Shown one piece after another: positions 43,375 through 51,028 of a stretch of DNA of 64,000 nucleotides (within the stretch, counting starts at the first letter, position 1; every line of letters begins with the position of its first letter). The DNA is from Sutcliffiella horikoshii DSM 8719 (lineage in GTDB: Bacteria; Bacillota; Bacilli; Bacillales; Bacillaceae_I). Position numbers and translations under genes: made by a program. The notes beneath the pieces were generated by a model, which ran no database searches, was not told the DNA's origin, and saw only the letters and a program-made list of their open reading frames with translations. The stretch covers positions 1 to 64,000 of the forward strand of contig LQXN01000051.1 in the NCBI GenBank assembly GCA_001648575.1. Direction: 5' to 3'.

Positions 43375-43571
43375 AACTCTTCCCCCTCGTCAAACTTTAC
43401 TCTTTTCACCTTACCTTGGTGCGTAACAATCTTTGTTTCACCATGAATAGGTAAATTTGTAATTTTAGCTACGCCATCACAAACAACAATGGCAAAGCTT
43501 CCTTTTAGTTCCATTATATCAATTTCTAGTCTATTTGTACTTCTATTAATTTCTACGTTTTCTAATCTCAT
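43371..43571 (-). CDS. DUF3954-like small phage protein
   Basis: 66 residues, IMELKGSFAIVVCDGVAKIT and GKVKRVKFDEGEEF. The shape (short beta protein ending in KV-R-V plus acidic tail) is that of DUF3954. GGAGG precedes the ATG. A second, different DUF3954-like gene is at 45149-45328. Its last 15 codons recur at 42408-42455. Confidence 0.7.
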   Translation of the reverse strand: MRLENVEINRSTNRLEIDIMELKGSFAIVVCDGVAKITNLPIHGETKIVTHQGKVKRVKFDEGEEF

Positions 43572-43597
43572 TTAATTTCCTCCAGTAAATAAAATAA

Positions 43598-43645
43598 AGA
43601 GCACTAAACAAACGCTAAGCGTTGTCTAGTGCCCTCCAGTTCTTG
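43598..43645. terminator. long hairpin, right border of cargo block
   Basis: AGAGCACTAAACAAACGCT / AGCGTTGTCTAGTGCCCTC forms a long stem, with CCAGTT behind it. It is related to the hairpin at 41316-41372. On the leftward transcript it lies between 43681-44157 and the DUF3954 gene. Confidence 0.7.
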
Positions 43646-43680
43646 GTTAGGCTATTATTCGGTTTTTTTCGTTATGTGCA

Positions 43681-44157
43681 TTAATCCTCGTTATGTTCGT
43701 ATGCTTCTTGCACCATATCGAAATCGTCAGTAGGTAAAACATCTTTTGCAACTTGACACCAATATCCTAAATCTTGTACTGCTTCTACTAATTCACTGAT
43801 TGCGTGTTCTTGGTCAATTTCTACTCCATCCAGAGTCCAATGGTCATCTCTTCTTTCGAGCGTGTGAGCGCATTTCTTATGGAGACATACTTTGAAGTGT
43901 GGTTTTGCATTGTAAGAAAGTTTAGTGCCGTCATACCAGTTTGCAAACCCTTCTCCGCAAGCTAACGCTATAATGCAAAATGTTTTATCATCTCCGTATT
44001 TCAAAGCAGTTTCAATTGGTATTCCTGCTTCGGTTAACAAGTATCTGTTTTCTTCATTATTCTCAACCAAAGCATAAGCATTATCTCCCCCTTGACTTTC
44101 AAGAATCTCCATTTGATTCAGAAAATGTAACGCTCTTTCCTTTAAAACTACACTCAT
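43681..44157 (-). CDS. phage protein of unknown function
   Basis: 158 residues, acidic, soluble; CIIALACGEGFANWYDGTKL and CLHKKCAHTLERRDDHW are distinctive, with four cysteines, three of them in the central third. GGAGGAAT precedes ATG. No family recognised. Confidence 0.65.
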   Translation of the reverse strand: MSVVLKERALHFLNQMEILESQGGDNAYALVENNEENRYLLTEAGIPIETALKYGDDKTFCIIALACGEGFANWYDGTKLSYNAKPHFKVCLHKKCAHTLERRDDHWTLDGVEIDQEHAISELVEAVQDLGYWCQVAKDVLPTDDFDMVQEAYEHNED

Positions 44158-44188
44158 TTTTTATTCCTCCTTCTATTGCGCTATAAAT

Positions 44189-45030
44189 CTAATACGCAAC
44201 CGCGTTTTTATATCTTGATTCCTCTACGCAATATTCTAGTAAGTTCGCCCTTACTAAAGCATCTGCGAATGGTGGCGGTACTGCATTTCCGCATCTGGCG
44301 ACTTGCTGTGTCTTTGGATATGGTTTTTCTTCATAATCTCTATCGATGATATAATTAGAAGGAAATCCTTGACCTCACTTGCAGTTCTCCAAGGTTTTAA
44401 CTTACCAGCTTGAACCTCCAAACTTTGCGGATCACCATGAGTCGGTTTGGGCCACTCGATTTTCTTACCATCACACCTAGCAACCATAAAGAATCTTTTT
44501 CTTATCGTTGGTGCTCCAAAATCACAATCTTTCAGTTCTTTAAATTCCACCTTATATCCTAACGCTTCAAGAGTTTTCACGAAGGATTTAAAGGTTTTTC
44601 CTTTTTGTTTATCATCTGGATACCCTTCAGGTGTTAGTGGTCCCCATGTTTTGAATTCTTCTACGTTTTCAAGCATTATTACTCTTGGCTTTACCGCTAT
44701 TGCCCATTTAACTGCAATCCATGCCAGTCCTCGAATTTTCTTTTCGACAGGCTTGCCACCCTTGGCTTTACTAAAGTGTTTGCAGTCAGGCGAAAACCAG
44801 GCTAACCCTACCTTTCTGCCTTTTACCGCTTTTACTGGATCCACATCCCACACTGATTCACAATAATGCTCTGTATCCGGGTGGTTTGCTTTATGCATAG
44901 CAATTGCAGCTGGATCATGATTAATCGCGATATCAACTGATAATCCTGTAGCCATTTCAATGCCTGTACTAGCACCGCCACCACCAGCAAAATTATCGAC
45001 TATGATTTCTCTAAACAAGTCTAATTGCAT
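44189..45030 (-). pseudogene. C5 cytosine methyltransferase with deleted target domain
   Basis: Opens IIVDNFAGGGGASTGIEMAT (motif I), WFSPDCKHFSKAKGG (catalytic Pro-Cys), LENVEEFKTW (motif VI) and IRKRFFMVARC (motif VIII), then breaks after WRTASEV. The +frame downstream is the true C-terminus: KTQQVARCGNAVPPPFADAL (motif X), to TAG at 44189. The expected target recognition domain, some 150-200 residues, is missing and the join is out of frame, so the enzyme should be dead. The 258-residue frame to 44254 is only the shifted reading. Confidence 0.8.
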
Positions 45031-45089
45031 TTTTATCTCCTCTAGAAATGTTTTATTGTATAAGAAAATTTTTCATTGGAACAATAAAA

Positions 45090-45147
45090 GACAGAACAAG
45101 AGCAGCTAACCTCCAAGTCCTACAACACAGAAGCTGCCTTGTTCAAA
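45090..45147. terminator. long hairpin before the methyltransferase
   Basis: GAACAAGAGCAGCT / AGCTGCCTTGTTC with a long loop. It lies between 45149-45328 and the methyltransferase pseudogene. Confidence 0.6.
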
Positions 45148-45148
45148 T

Positions 45149-45328
45149 TTATATTTTCTTTTTTAACAAGGTTTCTAACCGATCAACCTTCCCGTCAAAG
45201 ACAACAACATTTATCTCGCCATAATCAGGAAGGTCATGCTCTATTAATTTACCGTCTTTCACGACATACATTTTTTTGTTGTTCATCAAATCAATTTCTG
45301 CGGTCATTTTTTCTATATCTAAGTGCAC
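45149..45328 (-). CDS. DUF3954-like small phage protein, second copy
   Basis: 59 residues, MHLDIEKMTAEIDLMNNKKM, VVKDGKLIEHDLPDYGEINV, VVFDGKVDRLETLLKKKI. GTG 45328 follows AGGAGGGG by five bases. The alternating beta pattern and MTAEID start suit DUF3954. Too short for usual length cut-offs but well supported. Confidence 0.75.
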   Translation of the reverse strand: MHLDIEKMTAEIDLMNNKKMYVVKDGKLIEHDLPDYGEINVVVFDGKVDRLETLLKKKI

Positions 45329-45408
45329 CAGGACCCCTCCTAATGGTATAATTAGTTGTCGGGTTAGGAGAGATTCTGGCCATGCCTCTGGGTTTTCTCA
45401 GAGGTTTT

Positions 45409-45570
45409 TTATTTTGGTTCCATTTCATCCAACATTCTGAGGATATATTTGATATCTTCCATCCATCTTTCAGGAGATTGTAGCTTCTCCCTTTCCTCTT
45501 CAACTTTCAAGCCCAAATCCACAACCTTTGATTTCAGGTGAACGATTTGTCCTTTAGTTGCTAAATCCAT
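45409..45570 (-). CDS. small phage protein, unknown
   Basis: 53 residues, MDLATKGQIVHLKSKVVDLG and ERWMEDIKYILRMLDEMEPK-like end. GAGGTGAAG lies just before ATG 45570. Helical, possibly coiled coil. The hairpin CCTCTGGGTTTTCTCAGAGG directly follows the stop. Confidence 0.65.
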   Translation of the reverse strand: MDLATKGQIVHLKSKVVDLGLKVEEEREKLQSPERWMEDIKYILRMLDEMEPK

Positions 45571-45648
45571 TTTCTTCACCTCAAGAGCATTATTCGCCTT
45601 AGAAGGGAATTAAATTCTGAAATCTCTCTGTTTGGTCGAATTGAGACA

Positions 45649-45858
45649 TTACACAAACGTGACTGCTTCTTCTTCATCTTCGTCATATACTGCGATCCAA
45701 GGAACTGTTACTAGTTTCTTTCCACAACTTCCACACTCTATTTTTTCGTAATGATAAAACGTTTTTTTGTTATCTATTGCATCCCTTAAATCGTAATCTG
45801 CATAATCAAATCCCATTGGGTTTCCACATTTTGGACATTTGAAGTTAATATTGGCAAA
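45649..45858 (-). CDS. small zinc-ribbon phage protein, start unclear
   Basis: About 69 residues in an open frame: FANINFKCPKCGNPMGFDYA, KIECGSCGKKLVTVPWIAVY and an acidic end EDEEEAVTFV. The two CxxCG knuckles form a zinc ribbon. GGAGG is present, but the codon at the expected place is TTT and no ATG/GTG/TTG follows until inside the ribbon. It may use a non-standard start or have lost it. Confidence 0.55.
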   Translation of the reverse strand, partial: FANINFKCPKCGNPMGFDYADYDLRDAIDNKKTFYHYEKIECGSCGKKLVTVPWIAVYDEDEEEAVTFV

Positions 45859-45889
45859 CTTATTCCTCCTTCACATTTTCGGTCAACAC

Positions 45890-46117
45890 TCACTTCCGCC
45901 CAAAAGTAGCCTTAATCACATTGCCATTCACTTCATAGAAAGGATCTCTTTCCTTCGGGGTGGAGTAATTCTTTTGAGCTTGCTTGTCACGCTTAAATTT
46001 CTCAAAATATCCATTACACATAGCTGTGATCTCTGTCTTTGAAAATCCTTCATTCTGAAACATGCCGACGGCCATGGCCATATACTGTTCAGCCTTCAAT
46101 TGCATTGTAGCTTTCAC
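45890..46117 (-). CDS. phage protein of unknown function
   Basis: 75 residues if started at GTG 46117, which overlaps the previous stop (GTGA) behind AAGGAG; an ATG at 46105 (MQLKAEQYMAMAVGMFQ) is the alternative. Contains EGFSKTEITAMCNGYFEKFK, a small helical domain, and a basic end. Function unknown. Confidence 0.6.
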   Translation of the reverse strand: MKATMQLKAEQYMAMAVGMFQNEGFSKTEITAMCNGYFEKFKRDKQAQKNYSTPKERDPFYEVNGNVIKATFGRK

Positions 46118-46464
46118 CAGCCAATCAACTCCTTCTGTAACCTTTCCGTAAGCTCCTGGAACCATTCTTTGTCATTAGAGTCTAATGCAATGTCTATTAG
46201 GGCCTGTAAGTCCTCTCCTTCTAAAGAAACAGGAAGTATAGATAAGTTTTCAAAGTTCATACATTCTAGTCGCATAATTTCTTTACCGCTGCCATGCTTC
46301 AAAAATAAAACACTTGCTGACTCTTCCTCTGAATGTACTACTGTGACAAATCCAATTGATCCTAGTGCAATAGGGTTTATATCTCTACTAATATGGGAAA
46401 TACTAACCCAATCTCCTTTTTTGAAATTCTTTTGATTTAAAAAGACTGCTTCACTTGCATTCAT
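46114..46464 (-). CDS. phage protein of unknown function
   Basis: 116 residues. KGDWVSISHISRDINPIALG and FVTVVHSEEESASVLFLKHG suggest an SH3-like beta barrel, followed by an acidic helical end. Directly follows the YopX-like gene by two bases. Family not recognised. Confidence 0.65.
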   Translation of the reverse strand: MNASEAVFLNQKNFKKGDWVSISHISRDINPIALGSIGFVTVVHSEEESASVLFLKHGSGKEIMRLECMNFENLSILPVSLEGEDLQALIDIALDSNDKEWFQELTERLQKELIGW

Positions 46465-46466
46465 GA

Positions 46467-46841
46467 CTACTCTCCTCCTGTTTCCAGCAAATGAGGATGC
46501 TCATGGATATTTCCAACTACGACAAATTCGTCACATTGAAATAGTTCATCCACAAAACGTATGTCGTTTATTACTTCAATGGACTCGATTTTCTCTCCGC
46601 TTTTAATGGTTGTAGTAACCGACCAAATTATATCTCCTTCGAATACCTTCTTTTCTTTCTTATCTTCCATTCTCGTAAACTGGCCGATCGTCTCTTTATC
46701 CACCAATGTTTGCGGAACATTATTACCGATAAAGTTTTGTGGAATGATGTAATGAGATCCCGTTCCAAGTTTAACGAGATTACCATAGACCCAATCACCA
46801 GTCATAACGTCCATTCCGCGAAACTCAACTACTCTTGGCAT
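46467..46841 (-). CDS. YopX-family phage protein
   Basis: 124 residues. EFRGMDVMTGDWVYGNLVKL, KVFEGDIIWSVTT and VVGNIHEHPHLL are the signature of the YopX family from SPbeta and many phages. Role unknown. GGGGGG lies before ATG. Confidence 0.87.
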   Translation of the reverse strand: MPRVVEFRGMDVMTGDWVYGNLVKLGTGSHYIIPQNFIGNNVPQTLVDKETIGQFTRMEDKKEKKVFEGDIIWSVTTTIKSGEKIESIEVINDIRFVDELFQCDEFVVVGNIHEHPHLLETGGE

Positions 46842-46881
46842 CGTTGGCCCCCCTCTTTCTCCATATTGATTTCAACTTAAG

Positions 46882-47334
46882 TTAGAAAAGGCTTAGTTGC
46901 TCCAAAATTTCTGGCTTATCTTCCTGATATTCAAACTCTGAAACATCTGCTTGTTCACTTTCAACTACACTTACTATTTCTTCAAAATCCTTAAACCATT
47001 CTTTTGGATAGCAACCCATTAACTTCTGTTGCTCTGCGTCCTTGTAAAAATAACAATGGGTTTTGCTGGGCCTGATAAAATATCTCTGGAAGAGTTTAGT
47101 TTTGTAGCCCGGCTCCGTGAAAATCAATTCAGCAGAATATAACTTGTCCTTATGTAGTTCCATCTCGTTGTGTTTTAATTGGAATCTCTCTGCGTGATAA
47201 CAGCCTTTGTGAGCGCCCTGATTAGGGTATCTCGATACATAGTAATGTTCTGGACCATTCGGAAAGAGATAGTAATTCTCTCCTTTAGACAGCACGTCAG
47301 CGCTATCAGCTTTTACGCAAATTCCTTGCAACAT
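46882..47334 (-). CDS. phage protein of unknown function
   Basis: 150 residues from ATG 47334 (MLQGICVKADSADVLSKGEN). The upstream 15 in-frame codons overlap another gene and lack a ribosome site of their own. Aromatic-rich, with HCYFYKDAEQQKLMGCYPKE and a C-terminal LEQLSLF, a beta-clamp-binding-like motif (QLSLF) often found at the C-terminus of proteins tied to replication. Confidence 0.65.
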   Translation of the reverse strand: MLQGICVKADSADVLSKGENYYLFPNGPEHYYVSRYPNQGAHKGCYHAERFQLKHNEMELHKDKLYSAELIFTEPGYKTKLFQRYFIRPSKTHCYFYKDAEQQKLMGCYPKEWFKDFEEIVSVVESEQADVSEFEYQEDKPEILEQLSLF

Positions 47335-47473
47335 CTCCTCGCCTTCTTTCTTGGCGTATCTTGGGTATTTCTGTACCACCTAGCCTCTTACAGTCCGTTC
47401 CATATCGGCTTGCACATTTTCTATATTGGGAGCAGCGTGTTTGACACGCCACATCCCTGTCTTCTTTCTTCAT
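47306..47473 (-). CDS. cysteine-rich small phage protein
   Basis: 55 residues, MKKEDRDVACQTRCSQYRKC, ASRYGTDCKRLGGTEIPKIR and a basic tail. Four cysteines (10, 14, 20, 28) suit one zinc site. It starts right after the stop of a 13-codon mini-frame (MKGVIVIADDRTE) whose ATG overlaps the stop of the upstream gene, so translation may be coupled. Its last codons overlap 46882-47334. Confidence 0.65.
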   Translation of the reverse strand: MKKEDRDVACQTRCSQYRKCASRYGTDCKRLGGTEIPKIRQERRRGDVARNLRKS

Positions 47474-47511
47474 TCATTCCGTACGATCATCAGCAATAAC
47501 AATTACACCTT

Positions 47512-48300
47512 TCATACAATTTCTTTTTCCTTCACCATGTTAGAAAGCTGGTTACTTGCATTTCGGATGGTATTTAGCGTTTCTAGAAAGTTAGGAGGAA
47601 CAGAAGTGTTCAATGCCTTATCCAATTCCACTTCAAAGTTCCACCTATAAGGGCTCATTCCATGCTTTCTCATAATTTCAATAACTTTTTTATTTTGCTC
47701 TAATGCTTCACTATTTTTCTTGGCTTCTCGTTCAAGCTTTTCAAGTCTAGAATGCATGTCATTCATTTCTTGAATGAGTTTAGATGAGACTCTACGACCT
47801 AGTTCACGTTTATCCGTTTTATCTTCCACATACTTTTCTAGGCACTCTCGTTTGCTGCTAAAGAAAGGATGCCTATCATTGTCCATCCGACTTAGGATGA
47901 TGTAATAAAACATATCTGTTGGCATTTCTATGTGGCGGAACTTACTCTTTTTTCTGGTATACAAAGTTTTTTTCTCAGGGTTGAACCAAATGAGCCCTAC
48001 ATCATCTGGCAGTTCATTTGGCTCAATTAACCCTTTGGGACAAGCAAAGTAGAAACGATGACAATATTCTTTGTAGATTGGCCATTTATCATCGTTAAGA
48101 AAATCTTGACGAGAAACTTTCACCTCGTACCCAGTTAAGCAAGGTTTAGACCAGCTTTTTTTTATAGCCAAAGCATCCATAATTGCTAAATTATCATTAC
48201 TCCATGTAGATCCATTCTTTACTTCAGTTAAAAAGAAATCACTTTGGTGTTTAATACCGAGAGCATGTTTGACTTCATGGGCAGAAACTTTCACGTTCAC
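47512..48300 (-). CDS. MmcB-like nuclease-fold protein
   Basis: 262 residues. CLTGYEVKVSRQDFLNDDKW then YCHRFYFACPKGLIEPNELP and DVGLIWF are the MmcB/DUF2034-like restriction endonuclease-fold pattern (E-x-K with following D). The C-terminal half is a coiled coil. Four-base overlap with the RusA gene. Probably acts in phage DNA repair or recombination. Confidence 0.72.
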   Translation of the reverse strand: MNVKVSAHEVKHALGIKHQSDFFLTEVKNGSTWSNDNLAIMDALAIKKSWSKPCLTGYEVKVSRQDFLNDDKWPIYKEYCHRFYFACPKGLIEPNELPDDVGLIWFNPEKKTLYTRKKSKFRHIEMPTDMFYYIILSRMDNDRHPFFSSKRECLEKYVEDKTDKRELGRRVSSKLIQEMNDMHSRLEKLEREAKKNSEALEQNKKVIEIMRKHGMSPYRWNFEVELDKALNTSVPPNFLETLNTIRNASNQLSNMVKEKEIV

Positions 48301-48704
48301 ACTCCCTTTAACTCGTGAATTTTCACTTCAATACCTGGTTTTTCGCCATATATTTTAATGGCCGTCACCTGTGAAACTTGATTGTCATCCTGCCATGCAA
48401 TCTTGTTAAGAGAGTCAAAAACACCCTTTACCAGATTGTCTGCATCAGGTTTTTTAGTATGATACTTTCCTACTGCTGTATCATGTTTTTTCTTACTCCA
48501 GCTTTGCGGTATTGGCATCGTAAACCTAATTTCAACTGCTAGTGGTCCATTCATTAGTGGATTGTTGTTTAATTTGCTTTTTGCATGCCATCGGAGAAAT
48601 TCTTTGTAAGCAAGGTACCTTTGTGCATTTGATTTAACAAACTTACCTCTTCCAGTCATTCTTACAGCTCCCATAGGGACAACAGGGATATCAAGCCTAA
48701 TCAT
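48297..48704 (-). CDS. RusA-family Holliday junction resolvase
   Basis: 135 residues. KPDADNLVKGVFDSLNKIAW followed by QDDNQV holds the acidic catalytic residues of RusA, and MPIPQSWSKKK precedes. Cuts Holliday junctions or branched phage DNA. Follows the DUF6011-like gene with adjoining stop and start. Confidence 0.92.
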   Translation of the reverse strand: MIRLDIPVVPMGAVRMTGRGKFVKSNAQRYLAYKEFLRWHAKSKLNNNPLMNGPLAVEIRFTMPIPQSWSKKKHDTAVGKYHTKKPDADNLVKGVFDSLNKIAWQDDNQVSQVTAIKIYGEKPGIEVKIHELKGV

Positions 48705-48860
48705 TTACTTAATCACCAACACAGTTTCTTCTTCAAAAGAGAGTTGCCCATCTGGAGGCTCATTTTCCCTATCCTTAAGCTTCTGAGCACAAACTGGACC
48801 AATACCCCTCTCAATACTCTTTTCGCTTTTCAGTGGTCTATTACAAACAGGACAATTCAC
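48705..48860 (-). CDS. small zinc-binding phage protein (DUF6011-like)
   Basis: 51 residues, MNCPVCNRPLKSEKSIERGI and GPVCAQKLKDRENEPPDG. Cys3, Cys6 and Cys24 plus the RPLK-x3-SI-x2-GIGP-x-C-A pattern mark this family. GTG 48860 follows AAGGAGG by about eight bases. Its stop abuts the RusA ATG. Confidence 0.78.
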   Translation of the reverse strand: MNCPVCNRPLKSEKSIERGIGPVCAQKLKDRENEPPDGQLSFEEETVLVIK

Positions 48861-49048
48861 TTATTTTCCTCCTTCGATGACTCCCTACCAAAATCGCATT
48901 TCACTTTGATATGAAGCCTTTCCAACTCTGATAGATTAATAGTTTTCAAGTCCGACCCGTCGTAGGATTTGGAAACGCCATGACGCTTTAGCTGGTGCAT
49001 CAAGTAATCCCTTCTCTCTTGGCGCTTTTTTCTAAGCAATGTACTCAT
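48857..49048 (-). CDS. small FbpA-like basic protein
   Basis: 63 residues from ATG 49048 with GGAGG five bases ahead. MSTLLRKKRQERRDYLMHQL, then SYDGSDLKTINLSELERLHI resembles Fur-regulated basic protein A. Overlaps the next start by four bases. In this operon an iron-related role is unlikely to be the whole story; name by similarity only. Confidence 0.68.
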   Translation of the reverse strand: MSTLLRKKRQERRDYLMHQLKRHGVSKSYDGSDLKTINLSELERLHIKVKCDFGRESSKEENK

Positions 49049-49061
49049 TTCTACCTCCTTT

Positions 49062-49919
49062 CTAGGCTGGGGCACCTGCTAATCTATGATTTAATTGCTT
49101 TCTATCACCTTTGATAATTACGGTGTAATCTCGACTCATTTGGAAGATTCGTGTTCCAAGCGCTTCATCGATATCACACAATTCATCGATGGTTTTTTCC
49201 GATGAAACCATGATAGGCAAGTGGTTTAGGTACCGATAATTTATAACCGCAAACATTTGCTCCAGTTGAAAGGGTGTAGGATACTCACGACCTTTGAACA
49301 AATCGTCTATGTAAAGGACGCCTACCCTTTTCATTTTTGTGAGCTTTTCCTCCAAAACATTAAAATCATCTTTCAGATCATTGAAACCCTCTACGAAGGG
49401 GAAATACAGAACACTTACTTGTTTTTTCTGAATCAAGTTATTTGCTAAAGCGGTGAGCAAATGTGTTTTTCCTACACCAGGTTGTCCAAGCAAGCTAATG
49501 CTGTTGCATCTCGCTTTGCGGATACCATCAAAATCCTTGTAATAATCAATGGCGCATTGGTAGGCTTCTTGAACTAATTCATGCTTGTCTTCAATCGAGA
49601 AGCCAGAGAAGGTCATGCCCTTGAACTCGTTAGTTATTTCGCTAAATTTCATCAGGTGAAGTGATTGCCTTTTCTTCGCACATACACAATCAACTAAGAT
49701 TTCCTGTTCTTTTGGTTCACCTGAAGGCCAATAAAGCTGTTTTCCATCGTCTGCATGCACAGGTTTAGTTACAAGATTGAAACCTTTATCTTTACACTGG
49801 GAACAGTTATACTGATTTGCGCTTTCCGATTCTTCCAAGCTGGCCACCTGTGATCGAATCAGGGCTTTCTTTTGTAGGTCTGACATCACCTCTGCGATAC
49901 TGGTGAACTTTCTTTCCAT
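49062..49919 (-). CDS. DnaC/DnaI-like helicase loader
   Basis: 285 residues. N-terminal zinc-type cysteines (CSQCKDKGFN, CVCAKK), then AAA+ ATPase with Walker A LLGQPGVGKTHLL, Walker B VGVLYIDDLFKG and a C-terminal SRDYTVIIKGDRKQLNHR sensor region. GGAGGGG places the start at 49919, inside the end of the replication gene, an overlap of 113 bases. Loads the host helicase DnaC at the phage origin. Confidence 0.88.
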   Translation of the reverse strand: MERKFTSIAEVMSDLQKKALIRSQVASLEESESANQYNCSQCKDKGFNLVTKPVHADDGKQLYWPSGEPKEQEILVDCVCAKKRQSLHLMKFSEITNEFKGMTFSGFSIEDKHELVQEAYQCAIDYYKDFDGIRKARCNSISLLGQPGVGKTHLLTALANNLIQKKQVSVLYFPFVEGFNDLKDDFNVLEEKLTKMKRVGVLYIDDLFKGREYPTPFQLEQMFAVINYRYLNHLPIMVSSEKTIDELCDIDEALGTRIFQMSRDYTVIIKGDRKQLNHRLAGAPA

Positions 49920-50823
49920 GATTTGCCCCTCCATTAGCTAATTTTTCATCAAATTTTTGATTATAGGCTTGTACTGCTTCCAAGCTGTAGAGCTCCATGT
50001 TGTGTAAATCTCTAAGGATTTTTGAAATATACTTTGCAGGGTTATTAGGGATTTGCTTTTTGGCTCTACGAATCACTTCGATGATGATTTCTTCTGGATC
50101 AGTAAATTGACTTTCGCTGCTATCTATCCAGAAAGAAAATTCTTCAATCAACAAAGCTGGTGGGTAACCAAAATTTTGTTCATATTCCGTGAAATAATTT
50201 GGCACTGTATCATCATCCTTATCATCATCTATCTCTTTTATCTTTAAATAAATATCTTTAATACTATCTTTAAGGACCTCTTCGTCCTTACTCTCCCAAT
50301 CGTTTTCGAGGTCTTGAAGTAAGTGTTTTACTAACTCCGAAGTTAGTGAATTACTAACTTTTACCCCTAAATTAGTTAGTGTTTTACTAATTAGGGCTTC
50401 AAGGTCAGTTAGTGTTTTACTTACTTTTTCATCTTTTTTAGTTAGTATTTCACTAACTTTTTTTCTCAAATTTTGGTGGATTATCTGATCGAATTTCTCC
50501 TTATCAAACCCCTTTGAAGGAGTTATTTGCCATTTGTCATAATCCTTATTTATGGAAAAAATCATGTCATTTTCATCCCAATTAATGACGCCGCATTCTC
50601 TCAAAAACTTTAATTCTTTCTTAATATCAACCTTGTTGATTCCAGCTACTTCAAAATAGTTATACTTCTCTATGAAACAATCTTTTCGATGGCAGCCATA
50701 TGAAAGGCGGATGATGAAGTGTATGATAGCCAACTGCCTCTTTGAAAAATCTCTCCTAATGACTTCGTTCATCAGTTCTGTTGCAAGCCTTATATAGCCT
50801 TTTTCTAGTTGTACATCAGCCAT
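49807..50823 (-). CDS. phage replication initiator (O-type N-terminus, DnaD-like)
   Basis: 338 residues. N-terminal winged-helix domain (KGYIRLATELMNEVIRRDFS, FIIRLSYGCHRKDC), the pattern of phage replication protein O. A middle region repeats 11-residue units KVSEILTKKDE, KVSKTLTDLEA, LISKTLTNLGV, KVSNSLTSELV, encoded by the iteron array; the C-terminal half contains a DnaD-like domain (FGYPPALLIEEFSFWID, NNPAKYISKILRDL). Binds origin iterons and recruits the loader. The basic C-terminus overlaps the loader gene. Confidence 0.85.
   Translation of the reverse strand: MADVQLEKGYIRLATELMNEVIRRDFSKRQLAIIHFIIRLSYGCHRKDCFIEKYNYFEVAGINKVDIKKELKFLRECGVINWDENDMIFSINKDYDKWQITPSKGFDKEKFDQIIHQNLRKKVSEILTKKDEKVSKTLTDLEALISKTLTNLGVKVSNSLTSELVKHLLQDLENDWESKDEEVLKDSIKDIYLKIKEIDDDKDDDTVPNYFTEYEQNFGYPPALLIEEFSFWIDSSESQFTDPEEIIIEVIRRAKKQIPNNPAKYISKILRDLHNMELYSLEAVQAYNQKFDEKLANGGANHGKKVHQYRRGDVRPTKESPDSITGGQLGRIGKRKSV
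50318..50458. repeat. phage replication origin, iterons inside the initiator gene
   Basis: Five copies of the 19-bp imperfect palindrome AGTTAGTGTTTTACTAACT begin at 50318, 50341, 50374, 50407 and 50440; the last four are exactly 33 bp apart, three helical turns, all on one face. The layout mirrors the lambda-type ori within gene O. Surrounding sequence is AT-rich. Confidence 0.8.
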
Positions 50824-50848
50824 CCATCATCATCCCTCCCTATGGATT

Positions 50849-51028
50849 TTAGTCTTCTAATGGCTTGAGGATCGCTGTCATACCTGATATCTTATCTAGT
50901 TCATAACTTGGATAATACAGAGCCATATAACCTTGTACATAACGTTTAAATAACTGCCCTCTATTGGGTAATCCCTCTGTCATCCATACATAACATGGTG
51001 GAATGGCAACTTGTAGGCTATGGGACAT
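50849..51028 (-). CDS. small phage protein, unknown
   Basis: 59 residues, MSHSLQVAIPPCYVWMTEGL, PNRGQLFKRYVQGYMALYYP, then SYELDKISGMTAILKPLED. ATG 51028 overlaps the end of the MBL-fold gene by eleven bases, with AGGACG upstream. Conserved-looking aromatic composition; function unknown. Confidence 0.65.
   Translation of the reverse strand: MSHSLQVAIPPCYVWMTEGLPNRGQLFKRYVQGYMALYYPSYELDKISGMTAILKPLED

Noticed and set aside
44254-45030. intact 258-residue C5 methyltransferase
   Set aside because: The last 38 residues are out of frame with motif X, which continues in another frame to 44189.
45291-45503. 70-codon leftward frame overlapping two small genes
   Set aside because: Basic, low-complexity shadow; the genes at 45149-45328 and 45409-45570 have ribosome sites and family-like sequence.
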